DNA of 6,991 nt from an uncultured Bergeyella sp. (GCA_916710115.1 CAKAOY010000060.1:1-6991); one strand, 5' to 3'. Positions 1 through 6,649 are shown, counted from the stretch's first letter. Translations and numbers: made by a program. Notes: generated by a model from the sequence alone, not told the origin.

Positions 1-1601
1 ATCTCAAAAGCAGTATAAAAGAGGAGAAAACCGAGTGTGAAAATTGCTATACGATATACCAAATCCCCAATCCGTGTGTAGGTGGATTTGCCTTCGTAGA
101 GTTTCACTTTGGCATAAAGTTTCGTTTGGTCGCCGTATAGAGTTGCTTGTTCAATCTCCCCCAATGCATTAATATGGGCAGAGATACCCGAATTTGCAGA
201 GCGGACAACCTCTCTGCGGTTTTCTATGGCTCTAAGTCGTGCGTAGGCTAATAGTTGCTGATGTCCTTGAGTTCTTCCCCACCAAGAATCGTTGGTCATT
301 ATACCCAAGAAATTGGCTCCATTTCTTACATATTCTGTTACGAATTCGCCATAAATACTTTCATAGCAAATGATAGGGGCGATTACTGATTTATTGTATG
401 GATTTTTGAAAACTTTTCTTGTTTTGTCGGTTCCCAAAGAAGAAATTGTTCCTCCAAAATTGAGCATAGCATCTCCCAAGATGGGTTTTAATATTTGGAT
501 ATATGGAAAAATCTCTACTCCTGGAACGAGTTTTCCTTTGTGATATGTTTGTATTTCTTTATTAGGTGTGATTTGCACAGCTGAATTAAAGTTTTCCACC
601 CAGACTTCGGTACCTTGTATTTGATAGGCATTAGCGGGAGCTATATTTTTATCGTAGAAAAATTGGTGAGATGAGATACCTCCCACAAATACGGCTTGTT
701 TTTGAGTTAAAAGATTACGAATATTATTAATAATTAAACTATTTTGAAAGCCTTTTTCAGAGAAGGAGTTACCAAAAGCTGTTTCTGGTGCGAGGTAGTA
801 GTCTATCTTAACAGAATCAGGTAGTTTTGTTAGGGATAGAAGTTCTTTGGCGATGCTCAAGCTATCCATTTGATATTTTTCGGTATAGGGGTCAAGGTCA
901 GGCTGTAACATTAATACAGAAGTTTCTCCGATGGATTTTTCATTGAAATATCTATATTTATAATATGATATAATTATGGGAATAATCAATAGTAATGCCA
1001 CGATAGAGCAGTTTTTTATAAGGTTGGCTTTTTTTCGGCCTGCTTCCCAAGTTCGTATTGTATAGAAAATTAGGATATTAACTAACAAAATCCACAAGCT
1101 ACCACCCGACACCCCTAGTGTATCGTACCACTGTATAATTTTTGGATTGTCGGCAAATACATTTCCTAAATTAAGCCAAGGCCAAGAAAACTCCCAATCG
1201 AGATGAAACTTCTCAAAGCTAAGCCAAATAGCGATAAAGAACGCCAGCCCCCAATAAGTTCCTTGTATTTTTTTATAATGATGATACAAAATAAATACGA
1301 TAGAATAGAGTAGGGAATTGACGAGAACGGGGAATAAAACAGCCATCATAGAGTGACTTCCATCGGGATTTTTTGCACCATAGAGCCATCCTGTAGTGAT
1401 AATATTCCAAATCATAAAGCATAAATACGAAAGCCAAAAAATAAAGAGTGATTTTCTTTTTATTTTTGAAAAGTGAGTAATATGATGCTCCATCATCAAT
1501 AAGGGAACAAGCGCTACGAATATAAAATAGGCCACACCATAAGTCGGCCACGATATACTCAATAAAATAGCAGATATAAGTGATAAAAACAAGTATTTCA
1601 T
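1..1601 (-). CDS. lnt: Apolipoprotein N-acyltransferase Lnt (3' end cut by left window edge)
   Basis: Lnt adds the third acyl chain, taken from phospholipid, to the N-terminal cysteine of lipoproteins in the inner membrane. The frame is open from ATG (1601-1599) to the window edge, giving 533 residues without a stop. The E. coli enzyme is 512 residues long. The N-terminal part is a series of hydrophobic segments starting at residue 1, the last near 194-212. A nitrilase-type domain follows, from about residue 225 to 510, and a final hydrophobic segment at the cut end fits the C-terminal membrane anchor. The triad is visible: Glu273 in APETAF, Lys355 in HKGKLVPG and Cys412 in PIICYES. The family motif TNDSWWG lies at 436-442. 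The ATG was chosen because the membrane segment begins there and a -7 promoter element sits just upstream. The gene is divergent from the VanZ-family gene. Assignment is secure; only the last residues are missing. Confidence 0.96.
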   Translation of the reverse strand, partial: MKYLFLSLISAILLSISWPTYGVAYFIFVALVPLLMMEHHITHFSKIKRKSLFIFWLSYLCFMIWNIITTGWLYGAKNPDGSHSMMAVLFPVLVNSLLYSIVFILYHHYKKIQGTYWGLAFFIAIWLSFEKFHLDWEFSWPWLNLGNVFADNPKIIQWYDTLGVSGGSLWILLVNILIFYTIRTWEAGRKKANLIKNCSIVALLLIIPIIISYYKYRYFNEKSIGETSVLMLQPDLDPYTEKYQMDSLSIAKELLSLTKLPDSVKIDYYLAPETAFGNSFSEKGFQNSLIINNIRNLLTQKQAVFVGGISSHQFFYDKNIAPANAYQIQGTEVWVENFNSAVQITPNKEIQTYHKGKLVPGVEIFPYIQILKPILGDAMLNFGGTISSLGTDKTRKVFKNPYNKSVIAPIICYESIYGEFVTEYVRNGANFLGIMTNDSWWGRTQGHQQLLAYARLRAIENRREVVRSANSGISAHINALGEIEQATLYGDQTKLYAKVKLYEGKSTYTRIGDLVYRIAIFTLGFLLFYTAFE

Positions 1602-1604
1602 ATC

Positions 1605-1625
1605 TGCAAAAATAATAATTTTGCA
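1605..1625. promoter_or_regulatory. Divergent back-to-back promoters of lnt and the VanZ-family gene
   Basis: The gap between the two divergent start codons contains two matches to the Bacteroidota -7 consensus TAnnTTTG. TAATTTTG on the plus strand at 1616-1623 faces the VanZ-family gene. TATTTTTG on the minus strand at 1614-1607 faces lnt. For lnt a TTTG at 1640-1637 lies 22 bases upstream, within the usual -33 spacing. No good -33 box is seen for the other direction. Both elements continue into GCA, so the gap is an inverted repeat, TGCAAAA and TTTTGCA around 7 bases. The expected start sites fall at or within a few bases of each ATG, so leaderless or near-leaderless mRNAs are inferred. Confidence 0.6.
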
Positions 1626-1627
1626 AA

Positions 1628-2065
1628 ATGATTTTACAAAAAATATACAAAATATTAATTATTCCGTATTCTTTATTTTTATTGTATCTGATGTTTTTTG
1701 GATTTGGGAGAGTGCCTATGGAAAATCATATTTTTAGGTTTGTCCCTATTTGTTCTACATATAATTTTTTGAAAAACCAATTGTTTTTTAGAAATTATTA
1801 TAGTGTAATTACTAATTTGGGTGGGAATTTTATAATGTTCGTGCCATTTGGTTTTTTATCGTGTATTTTTCGTAAATATCAGAGTAATGAAAGAAAATTA
1901 CTGATGGATTTTCTTGTTGGGATTATTATAGTAGAGTTTCTGCAATATATCAGTAGATTAGGAGTTTTTGATGTTGATGATGTACTTTTGAATACTTTTG
2001 CTGTATGGATAGGGACTAAAATTATGAAATGTAAGAATGTGGATAAGTTTTTTAAATATAGTTAA
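1628..2065 (+). CDS. VanZ-family membrane protein
   Basis: This 145-residue protein has the VanZ-like pattern. Hydrophobic segments lie at about residues 8-27, 62-80, 92-110 and 117-133. The conserved signature NLGGNFIMFVPFGF is at 63-76, Glu103 and Gln106 follow in the third segment, and the acidic motif FDVDDVLLN is at 114-122. VanZ was named from the Tn1546 glycopeptide-resistance cluster, where it gives low-level teicoplanin resistance. Most chromosomal homologues, including those in Bacteroidota, have no proven role, and no other van gene is nearby, so resistance should not be assumed. The size is normal for a single-domain member. The ATG directly follows a predicted -7 element, so its mRNA may lack a leader. 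No terminator is evident between this gene and rpmB, so some read-through into the ribosomal operon is possible. Confidence 0.85.
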   Translation: MILQKIYKILIIPYSLFLLYLMFFGFGRVPMENHIFRFVPICSTYNFLKNQLFFRNYYSVITNLGGNFIMFVPFGFLSCIFRKYQSNERKLLMDFLVGIIIVEFLQYISRLGVFDVDDVLLNTFAVWIGTKIMKCKNVDKFFKYS

Positions 2066-2130
2066 TTTATTGATAATCAATGATTAAAGTATAATTATAT
2101 TTTTTTATTGCTATAATAATAGTTGAAAAG

Positions 2131-2162
2131 TTTGTCTATGTCAAAAAAAAATCTTTATTTTG
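2131..2162 (+). promoter_or_regulatory. Putative promoter of the rpmB-rpmG-DUF4295 operon
   Basis: TTTG at 2131-2134 is followed after 20 bases by TTATTTTG at 2155-2162. This fits the Bacteroidota pattern of TTTG, 17-23 bases, then TAnnTTTG, with one mismatch (TT for TA). Transcription would start near 2169, leaving a leader of about 35 bases before rpmB. The leader is A-rich near the start codon, as is usual in this phylum. The surrounding 138-base gap is very AT-rich and shows nothing else I can name. Confidence 0.55.
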
Positions 2163-2203
2163 CGTTCTCAAATGTTTAATAAGTAAATAAGAAACATCAA
2201 GAT

Positions 2204-2458
2204 ATGTCAAGAATTTGCCAAATAACAGGAAAAAGAGCAATGGTTGGGAACCATGTGTCTCATGCTAATAACAAGACTAAGAGAAAATTTGAAATTAACT
2301 TGTTAGAAAAGAAATTTTACAGAGCAGATGAGGATAGATATGTTACTCTGAAAGTATCTGCTCACGGGTTGAGAGTAATCAACAAACTTGGAGTTGAGGA
2401 GGCTCTTGAGAGAGCTAAGAGAAATGGATTTATCACTGAAAAAGATTTAGCTAAATAA
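2204..2458 (+). CDS. rpmB: Large-subunit ribosomal protein bL28
   Basis: bL28 is a small basic protein of the 50S subunit, close to the tRNA exit side. The 84-residue product starts with the family hallmark MSRICQITGKRAMVGNHVSHANN, here written only to show the ICQITGK and GNHVSHA cores (residues 4-10 and 15-21). It continues with the basic TKRKF and the core around LKVSAHGLRVI. It is slightly longer than the 78 residues of E. coli bL28. Only one cysteine is present, so this is not the zinc-binding form with paired CxxC motifs. There is no Shine-Dalgarno box upstream; the sequence before the ATG is A-rich. It is the first gene of a three-gene ribosomal operon, with rpmG 8 bases downstream. 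Identification is secure. Confidence 0.97.
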   Translation: MSRICQITGKRAMVGNHVSHANNKTKRKFEINLLEKKFYRADEDRYVTLKVSAHGLRVINKLGVEEALERAKRNGFITEKDLAK

Positions 2459-2466
2459 TTTAGAAA

Positions 2467-2649
2467 ATGGCAAAGAAAGGAAATAGAGTACAGGTTATTT
2501 TGGAATGTACTGAACATAAAGAAAGCGGTCTGCCAGGAATGAGCAGATATATCACTACTAAAAACAAAAAGAACACTACTGATAGATTGGAGTTGAAAAA
2601 ATACAATCCTGTATTGAAAAAATATACAGTTCATAAAGAAATTAAGTAG
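2467..2649 (+). CDS. rpmG: Large-subunit ribosomal protein bL33
   Basis: bL33 is a small 50S protein near the E site. The 60-residue product begins MAKKGNRVQVILECTEH and carries the family core SGLPGMSRYITTKNKKNT, with a basic C-terminal half containing LELKKYNPVLKKYTVHKE. It has a single cysteine (Cys14) and lacks the two CxxC pairs of zinc-binding paralogues, so it belongs to the C-minus type. E. coli bL33 is 55 residues. The gene follows rpmB by 8 bases and precedes the DUF4295 gene by 30 bases, so the three are very likely one transcript. The first 13 bases of the coding sequence are identical to those of the DUF4295 gene, both encoding MAKK. Confidence 0.97.
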   Translation: MAKKGNRVQVILECTEHKESGLPGMSRYITTKNKKNTTDRLELKKYNPVLKKYTVHKEIK

Positions 2650-2679
2650 TAATATTATACTAAAAAAAGATTTTTTACA

Positions 2680-2832
2680 ATGGCAAAGAAAGTAGTAGCA
2701 ACCCTACAAAGTGGTCAATCTAAAAAAATGACTAAAGTAGTAAAAATGGTAAAATCTCCTAAAACAGGAGCTTATGTTTTTGAAGAGCAAGTAATGAATG
2801 CAGATGATGTAGATGCATTCTTGAAAAAGTAA
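2680..2832 (+). CDS. DUF4295 small basic protein, probable ribosomal protein bL38
   Basis: This 50-codon gene runs from ATG at 2680 to TAA at 2830-2832. The product is lysine-rich, beginning MAKKVVATLQSGQ, with a basic middle (KKMTKVVKMVKSPKTG, residues 15-30) and an acidic C-terminal stretch (NADDVDAFLKK, 40-50). This matches the DUF4295 family, which in Bacteroidota usually sits directly after rpmG. From memory, a homologue was modelled in the Flavobacterium johnsoniae 70S structure and named bL38. That placement would make it a lineage-specific 50S protein; I could not check it here. Position in a ribosomal operon, size and charge all agree. In several relatives ftsY follows, but here a terminator follows. 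The exact molecular role is unknown. Confidence 0.88.
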   Translation: MAKKVVATLQSGQSKKMTKVVKMVKSPKTGAYVFEEQVMNADDVDAFLKK

Positions 2833-2857
2833 TTTTTCGTAGTAAATATATTAATAT

Positions 2858-2887
2858 AAGGCTAGCTTTTATAGGTTAGTCTTTTTG
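2858..2887 (+). terminator. Rho-independent terminator of the ribosomal operon
   Basis: Arms AAGGCTAGCT (2858-2867) and GGTTAGTCTT (2874-2883) can form a 10-bp RNA stem with a 6-base loop, followed by a run of T. Three of the ten pairs are G-U wobbles on the plus strand. On the opposite strand these would be A-C mismatches, so the hairpin should work mainly for plus-strand transcripts. It begins 26 bases after the DUF4295 stop codon and separates that operon from the convergent GHMP kinase gene. Confidence 0.75.
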
Positions 2888-2918
2888 TTATTTTTGAAGG
2901 TTTATTTATGTATCTGGT

Positions 2919-3845
2919 TTAGAATCTATAAATAATTTCTTTATGAAATTCACTGAGCATTTTTTCGGTTTTTTCATAATCTTGAGTGAATCCTAAAATA
3001 TATCCCCCACCACCGCTACCACATAGTTTGAGATAATAGATATTGGTGTCAAGTCCTTTTTTCCAAATTTTATAGATACTTTTAGGTATCATTGGTTTAA
3101 AATGCTCATAAGCCCAGATGGATAGCTTTTTTAGATTTTTGAAGAATGGGTTAAAATCTTTTTTTAGAAAGGTATCTATACAAGCGTTGTTGTATCTTAT
3201 GAATTCCTCTTTTAGGGCTTTTCGGAAGCCCTCTGTTTTCATTTTTTCAAAGAAAATTTGTACCATGGGACCTGTTTCTCCAATCATACCAGAATCAATC
3301 AAAAAAATAGCTCCCTTACCTTGTGTTTCCTTGGGAATAGTGACTTTATCCATATTTTCGCGGTTTTCTATCAAAATAGGGAGGTTCATATAGCAAATAA
3401 GTGGGTCAATCCCCGAGCTTTTGCCATGAAAATAACTTTCTAAGATACCGAAAATACTTTTTAATTCTTTTAAATCTTCTTTAGATATGGTTTCAGAGCT
3501 TTTTTTGGTGATAGAATATTTTTCAAAAATAGCAGCTACCAACGCTCCTGAGCTACCAATACCATAGCCTTGTGGAATGTTAGAATCAAAAAAAAGTCCG
3601 TTATTGATATCTCTTATTAGATTTTCAGTATTGATTTTGAAATTTTCTGGTAAATCCAATGATTGAAGGTATTGAGCATATTGTAATAGATTTTGGTTGG
3701 ATTTTTTTTCAAAATCATCGTTCAAGTTAGAAAATTTTAGAGTCCCTTTGTAGAAACTATACGGAAGAGTGAGACCTTGAGAGTTTTCAATGATTCCGTA
3801 TTCTCCAAAAAGTAAAATTTTGGCATAAAACAAAGGGTTCTGCAT
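2919..3845 (-). CDS. GHMP-family kinase, probable mevalonate kinase
   Basis: The 308-residue protein has the three GHMP kinase motifs in order. The N-terminal motif KILLFGEYG is at 9-17, the glycine/serine-rich ATP loop PQGYGIGSSGA at 91-101 and the C-terminal glycine loop KLCGSGGGGY at 273-282. HGKSSGID at 140-147 resembles the HG-x-SGID stretch of mevalonate kinases, with Asp147 as the likely catalytic base and Glu135 a possible metal ligand. In flavobacteria such genes are usually annotated as mevalonate kinase, ATP-dependent phosphorylation of mevalonate in isoprenoid synthesis. Phosphomevalonate kinase or a sugar kinase of the same superfamily cannot be excluded, because no other mevalonate-pathway gene is in the window. 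It is cytoplasmic, with no signal peptide. A clear -7 element lies just upstream, so it is probably transcribed alone. It converges on the ribosomal operon. Confidence 0.85.
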   Translation of the reverse strand: MQNPLFYAKILLFGEYGIIENSQGLTLPYSFYKGTLKFSNLNDDFEKKSNQNLLQYAQYLQSLDLPENFKINTENLIRDINNGLFFDSNIPQGYGIGSSGALVAAIFEKYSITKKSSETISKEDLKELKSIFGILESYFHGKSSGIDPLICYMNLPILIENRENMDKVTIPKETQGKGAIFLIDSGMIGETGPMVQIFFEKMKTEGFRKALKEEFIRYNNACIDTFLKKDFNPFFKNLKKLSIWAYEHFKPMIPKSIYKIWKKGLDTNIYYLKLCGSGGGGYILGFTQDYEKTEKMLSEFHKEIIYRF

Positions 3846-3863
3846 ATTATTATTTTAGGTGGG

Positions 3864-3871
3864 CAAAGATA
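3864..3871 (-). promoter_or_regulatory. -7 promoter element of the GHMP kinase gene
   Basis: TATCTTTG on the minus strand is an exact match to the Bacteroidota -7 consensus TAnnTTTG. Transcription would begin around 3857, leaving a leader of only about a dozen bases before the ATG at 3845-3843. I see no good TTTG at the expected -33 distance. The location between the upstream terminator and the start codon supports an independent transcript. Confidence 0.6.
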
Positions 3872-3910
3872 GTTAAATTTTTTTTAATTAGAAATTTGGG
3901 TACATAAATA

Positions 3911-3944
3911 AAAATCCTACAAATTGGTATGATTGTAGGATTTT
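3911..3944 (-). terminator. Terminator after the C1 peptidase gene
   Basis: AAAATCCTACAA (3911-3922) and TTGTAGGATTTT (3933-3944) form a perfect 12-bp stem with a 10-base loop. It begins 7 bases after the stop codon of the peptidase gene. On the minus strand the stem ends in a T-rich tail, as expected for intrinsic termination. The A/T symmetry means it could also act on plus-strand transcripts. It separates the transporter-peptidase unit from the GHMP kinase gene. Confidence 0.88.
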
Positions 3945-3951
3945 ATTGGTG

Positions 3952-5151
3952 TTATTGTAGGCTTGGGCTATTGCTTACTTTTAGTTTTTTGAGGATATCT
4001 TTTGGGATACCATCTTTATGAACGAGGATAGCTGTGGATTTGAATTGGACATAAGGTTTGGTAGCATATAGATACCCTTTGTAGTCGTTTGTAGAGCCCC
4101 AAGAGTTTTTCACGATATAGTATTCTTTTCCTGTTTGGTCTTTTGCGAGTCCAGTGATTTGCATTCCGTGATCGTCTGTCGTAGTGAGATTGTTTAGGGC
4201 ATCTTGCCTCATATCTTCCGTAATCACTTTATCAGGTTTTGGTCCATTGAATAGGTTGGCTTTCGTTTCGGCATCAATGTTATTGAGGTTAATATTAGGG
4301 ACATATGCTATTCCGTTTTTGTAGGAGAAATAAGGTTCTGATACATCGGTAGCCCAACCTACGGTATAGCCGTTTTTAATAGCATAGTCTATAATTGTGG
4401 TGAGTTCTTCCATTGGGACATTCCAAACTCTATCGTGGCTCCAATTGTCTGGTACAGGTAATACGAAAGGTTTGTAATAAGGATAATCTTTGTAAGAAGA
4501 TATTTCCACATAATCATCAGGATTGATACCTACAACTTCCTTTGCAAAGGTTTTTGGTGTGTATTTTTTATTGTTATAAGTGAAGGTTTCAGGAATTTTC
4601 CCTAAATAGGCATCAAGCATTGAGTCTATATTATCAAGCCAATTAGCAGATAGTTTTTTGCTTGGATTTTTTGCGTAGACATTGAGCATTTCTTTGATAA
4701 CTTCGCTCATTTCGGCAAAATTATTACGCGTTTGTCCATTAACAAGCCCTGTATAGGTCTCTTGTGGCACAATCCCATATTTTCGGAACATATTGATAAC
4801 ATCGTGTAGAGCCCCACCTTCTCCCCAAGTGATTCCTGTTCCGTTATTTAAAACATAGAGTTTAGCTTTGTCGTGATAAGACATTCTAGCTGTGAATATT
4901 TCTGCTAAATCTATGGGTTGTTTTCCCATTCTAATCATTTCAGATTCTAAGAAAGAGTTTCCGGAGTAACTCCAGCAAGTCCCTGATGAGCCTTGGTCTT
5001 TTACGGAGGTAGCACCATTTTCTTTAATGATAGTGAACTTAAAATCTGGGTTCTCAGAATGATTGTTTTTTAGGCTATTTACCAAATTGTCTTGCGCAAA
5101 TAGGCTTGCTCCAAAAGAGAGAGCAATTAATGAAAATTTTACTTTATTCAT
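3952..5151 (-). CDS. Exported C1-family cysteine peptidase, aminopeptidase C/bleomycin hydrolase type
   Basis: The 399-residue protein begins with a signal peptide: basic MNKVK, a hydrophobic core to about residue 18, and a likely signal peptidase I site at FA-QD (19/20). The papain-fold catalytic residues are all present: Gln53 (oxyanion hole) and Cys59 in VKDQGSSGTCWS, His328 in DDHGMQITG and Asn349 in VKNSWGS. The short distance from the mature N-terminus to the cysteine, with no propeptide, and the long insertion before the histidine fit the PepC/bleomycin hydrolase branch (MEROPS C1B) rather than papain. Those enzymes are usually about 450 residues and cytoplasmic, so this one is shorter and exported, probably to the periplasm. 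It may trim peptides there; the substrate is unknown. The gene starts 16 bases after the transporter gene and ends at a strong hairpin, so the two are probably co-transcribed. Confidence 0.9.
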   Translation of the reverse strand: MNKVKFSLIALSFGASLFAQDNLVNSLKNNHSENPDFKFTIIKENGATSVKDQGSSGTCWSYSGNSFLESEMIRMGKQPIDLAEIFTARMSYHDKAKLYVLNNGTGITWGEGGALHDVINMFRKYGIVPQETYTGLVNGQTRNNFAEMSEVIKEMLNVYAKNPSKKLSANWLDNIDSMLDAYLGKIPETFTYNNKKYTPKTFAKEVVGINPDDYVEISSYKDYPYYKPFVLPVPDNWSHDRVWNVPMEELTTIIDYAIKNGYTVGWATDVSEPYFSYKNGIAYVPNINLNNIDAETKANLFNGPKPDKVITEDMRQDALNNLTTTDDHGMQITGLAKDQTGKEYYIVKNSWGSTNDYKGYLYATKPYVQFKSTAILVHKDGIPKDILKKLKVSNSPSLQ

Positions 5152-5167
5152 AAGATATTTATTTGTA

Positions 5168-6649
5168 TTAATCCTTTTTCTTTACCAAAATATTGAATAT
5201 TAGCCCTATTATAAAAAAAACAGACATTGCGATAAAGGCATATTGCATATTTCCGAATTTTTGGATAAATCCACTGAAAATTAGCATTCCGAAGACGATG
5301 GCTATTTTTTCCAAGACATCATAAAAACTGAAAAAAATAGTGTTCTCCTCAGAGTTTTCAGGTAAAAGTTTAGAATATGTAGAACGAGATATTGCCTGCA
5401 AACCTCCCATTACCAAACCGATGAATCCTGCTAGAATATAGAATTGTAATTGAAGATTAGGATTTTCTTTATTTAACATAAATGCAGAGGCACAGCACCC
5501 CGCCCATATAATAATAGCAGTGTTGATAACATTTTTGTTTCCAATCCGTTTGGATAATTTTGAGAAAATAAAGGCCCCAAAAATTGCAATAATTTGGATG
5601 AGTAATATGGTGATGATTAGTTTATATTTGTCATTTTCTCTTGGGAAAACCACCGTACTTCCAAATGGAGTTGCCATCAAGAAAATAGTTTGCATACCTA
5701 CTGAATAAAAGAAGAATGAGGATAGATAATACTTTAAATTTCTGTCTTGGAATAGATGGCGTCCTACCTTGATTAGTTCCTTATTGCTACGGTTAGCAAT
5801 ATCAAAATAAAAACGAATATTATGAACCAAAACTTTAATAAATCCGCCGTCTTTTTTTAGATTATTAAAAATATTTTTGTAATTCAATAAAATTAAATCT
5901 TTCGGAAGATGATTTTTGATATTGCCAAACTGAGGTAGATGCTTGAAACAGTATTGAGAAAAACCAAACCACCACGCTCCTGTAATGAGGAATGAAACTC
6001 GGATTAGAGTTTTTCGAATGTTAATATCAGCAGTGATTCCTTGTATCAAAATTAGGCAAATAATAAGTAATATCACCGAACCAACATATCCATAAATGAA
6101 TCCCTTAGCTGAGAGAGCATCTTGTCGGTCAGGTGTCGCAATGTCTGGCAAAAATGAGTTGTAAAAAACTAAGCTTCCCCAAAATCCAATACTTGCCGTC
6201 GTACTGAACAAAAGTCCTAAAAAGATATTATCCATACCTGTGAACATAGCCAAACCCATACACGAAGTGGCTCCTAGGTAACAGAAAAACTGCAAAAAGG
6301 ATTTTTTATTGCCAATAGTATCTGCCAATGAAGATAAAAAAGGCGATAATAAAACTACAAACAAGAACGATAAAGCATATGAAAAACTCAGTATGGCATC
6401 AGGTTCGTAGTTTTGTCCAAAAATATTAATGAGGTATCTCACGGGAACTTCCTTCTCCTCACCAATTTCTGGGACGAATACCTTTTTGTTGAAATGAGTA
6501 GTGAGAATTGTGTAATAAATCGGAAAAATAGTAGATGTTATTACCAACGAATAGACCGAGTTTGCCCAATCATAAAATGCCCAAGCATTCATTATTTTAG
6601 GGTTGTTTTTACTAAAATTCTGTTCTTTGATGTATGTGTTTACCGACAT
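5168..6649 (-). CDS. MFS transporter of the UMF1 (Atg22-like) family
   Basis: This 493-residue integral membrane protein has about twelve hydrophobic segments. UMF1 hallmarks are present: AWAFYDWANS at 22-31 before and within the first segment, the loop 2-3 MFS motif with LADTIGNKK at 108-116, YNSFLPDIA at 163-171 followed by SAKGFIYGYVGS at 180-191, GGLQAISRSTYSKLLPE at 415-431 and FFSFYDVLEK at 439-448. A long charged loop in the middle (about residues 235-300) separates the two six-helix halves. Yeast Atg22 exports amino acids from the vacuole; bacterial members have no settled substrate. The next gene is an exported peptidase, so amino acid or peptide transport is a reasonable but unproven idea. 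The ATG at 6649 is chosen because it precedes the hallmark by a short N-terminal tail and lies near a -7 element. Confidence 0.9.
   Translation of the reverse strand: MSVNTYIKEQNFSKNNPKIMNAWAFYDWANSVYSLVITSTIFPIYYTILTTHFNKKVFVPEIGEEKEVPVRYLINIFGQNYEPDAILSFSYALSFLFVVLLSPFLSSLADTIGNKKSFLQFFCYLGATSCMGLAMFTGMDNIFLGLLFSTTASIGFWGSLVFYNSFLPDIATPDRQDALSAKGFIYGYVGSVILLIICLILIQGITADINIRKTLIRVSFLITGAWWFGFSQYCFKHLPQFGNIKNHLPKDLILLNYKNIFNNLKKDGGFIKVLVHNIRFYFDIANRSNKELIKVGRHLFQDRNLKYYLSSFFFYSVGMQTIFLMATPFGSTVVFPRENDKYKLIITILLIQIIAIFGAFIFSKLSKRIGNKNVINTAIIIWAGCCASAFMLNKENPNLQLQFYILAGFIGLVMGGLQAISRSTYSKLLPENSEENTIFFSFYDVLEKIAIVFGMLIFSGFIQKFGNMQYAFIAMSVFFIIGLIFNILVKKKD

Noticed and set aside
1273..1650. A 125-codon minus-strand open frame overlapping the 5' part of lnt
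   Set aside because: It is the out-of-frame shadow of lnt. The lnt frame has the catalytic triad and membrane segments, while this one shows no family pattern and also overlaps the start of the VanZ-family gene.
1628..2065. VanZ-family gene as an antibiotic resistance gene
   Set aside because: No other glycopeptide-resistance gene is present, and VanZ-like proteins are widespread chromosomal membrane proteins of unknown role.
2066..2125. Short dyads after the VanZ-family gene (ATTGAT/ATCAAT and TATAATTATA) as a terminator
   Set aside because: The loops would be zero to one base and the pairs are nearly all A-T, so no stable hairpin is expected.
2362..2634. A 90-codon minus-strand open frame opposite rpmB and rpmG
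   Set aside because: It lies antisense across two certain ribosomal protein genes and has no recognisable motif.
2467..2692. Thirteen identical bases at the starts of rpmG and the DUF4295 gene as a repeat or duplication
   Set aside because: The identity covers only the ATG and lysine codons of MAKK, common at the start of ribosomal proteins, and does not extend further.
3118..3443. Two plus-strand open frames opposite the GHMP kinase gene
   Set aside because: Both are antisense to a gene with all three kinase motifs and show no domain, promoter or start context.
5520..5708. A plus-strand 62-codon open frame inside the transporter gene
   Set aside because: It is antisense to membrane segments of a well-supported transporter; such frames are common opposite hydrophobic coding DNA.
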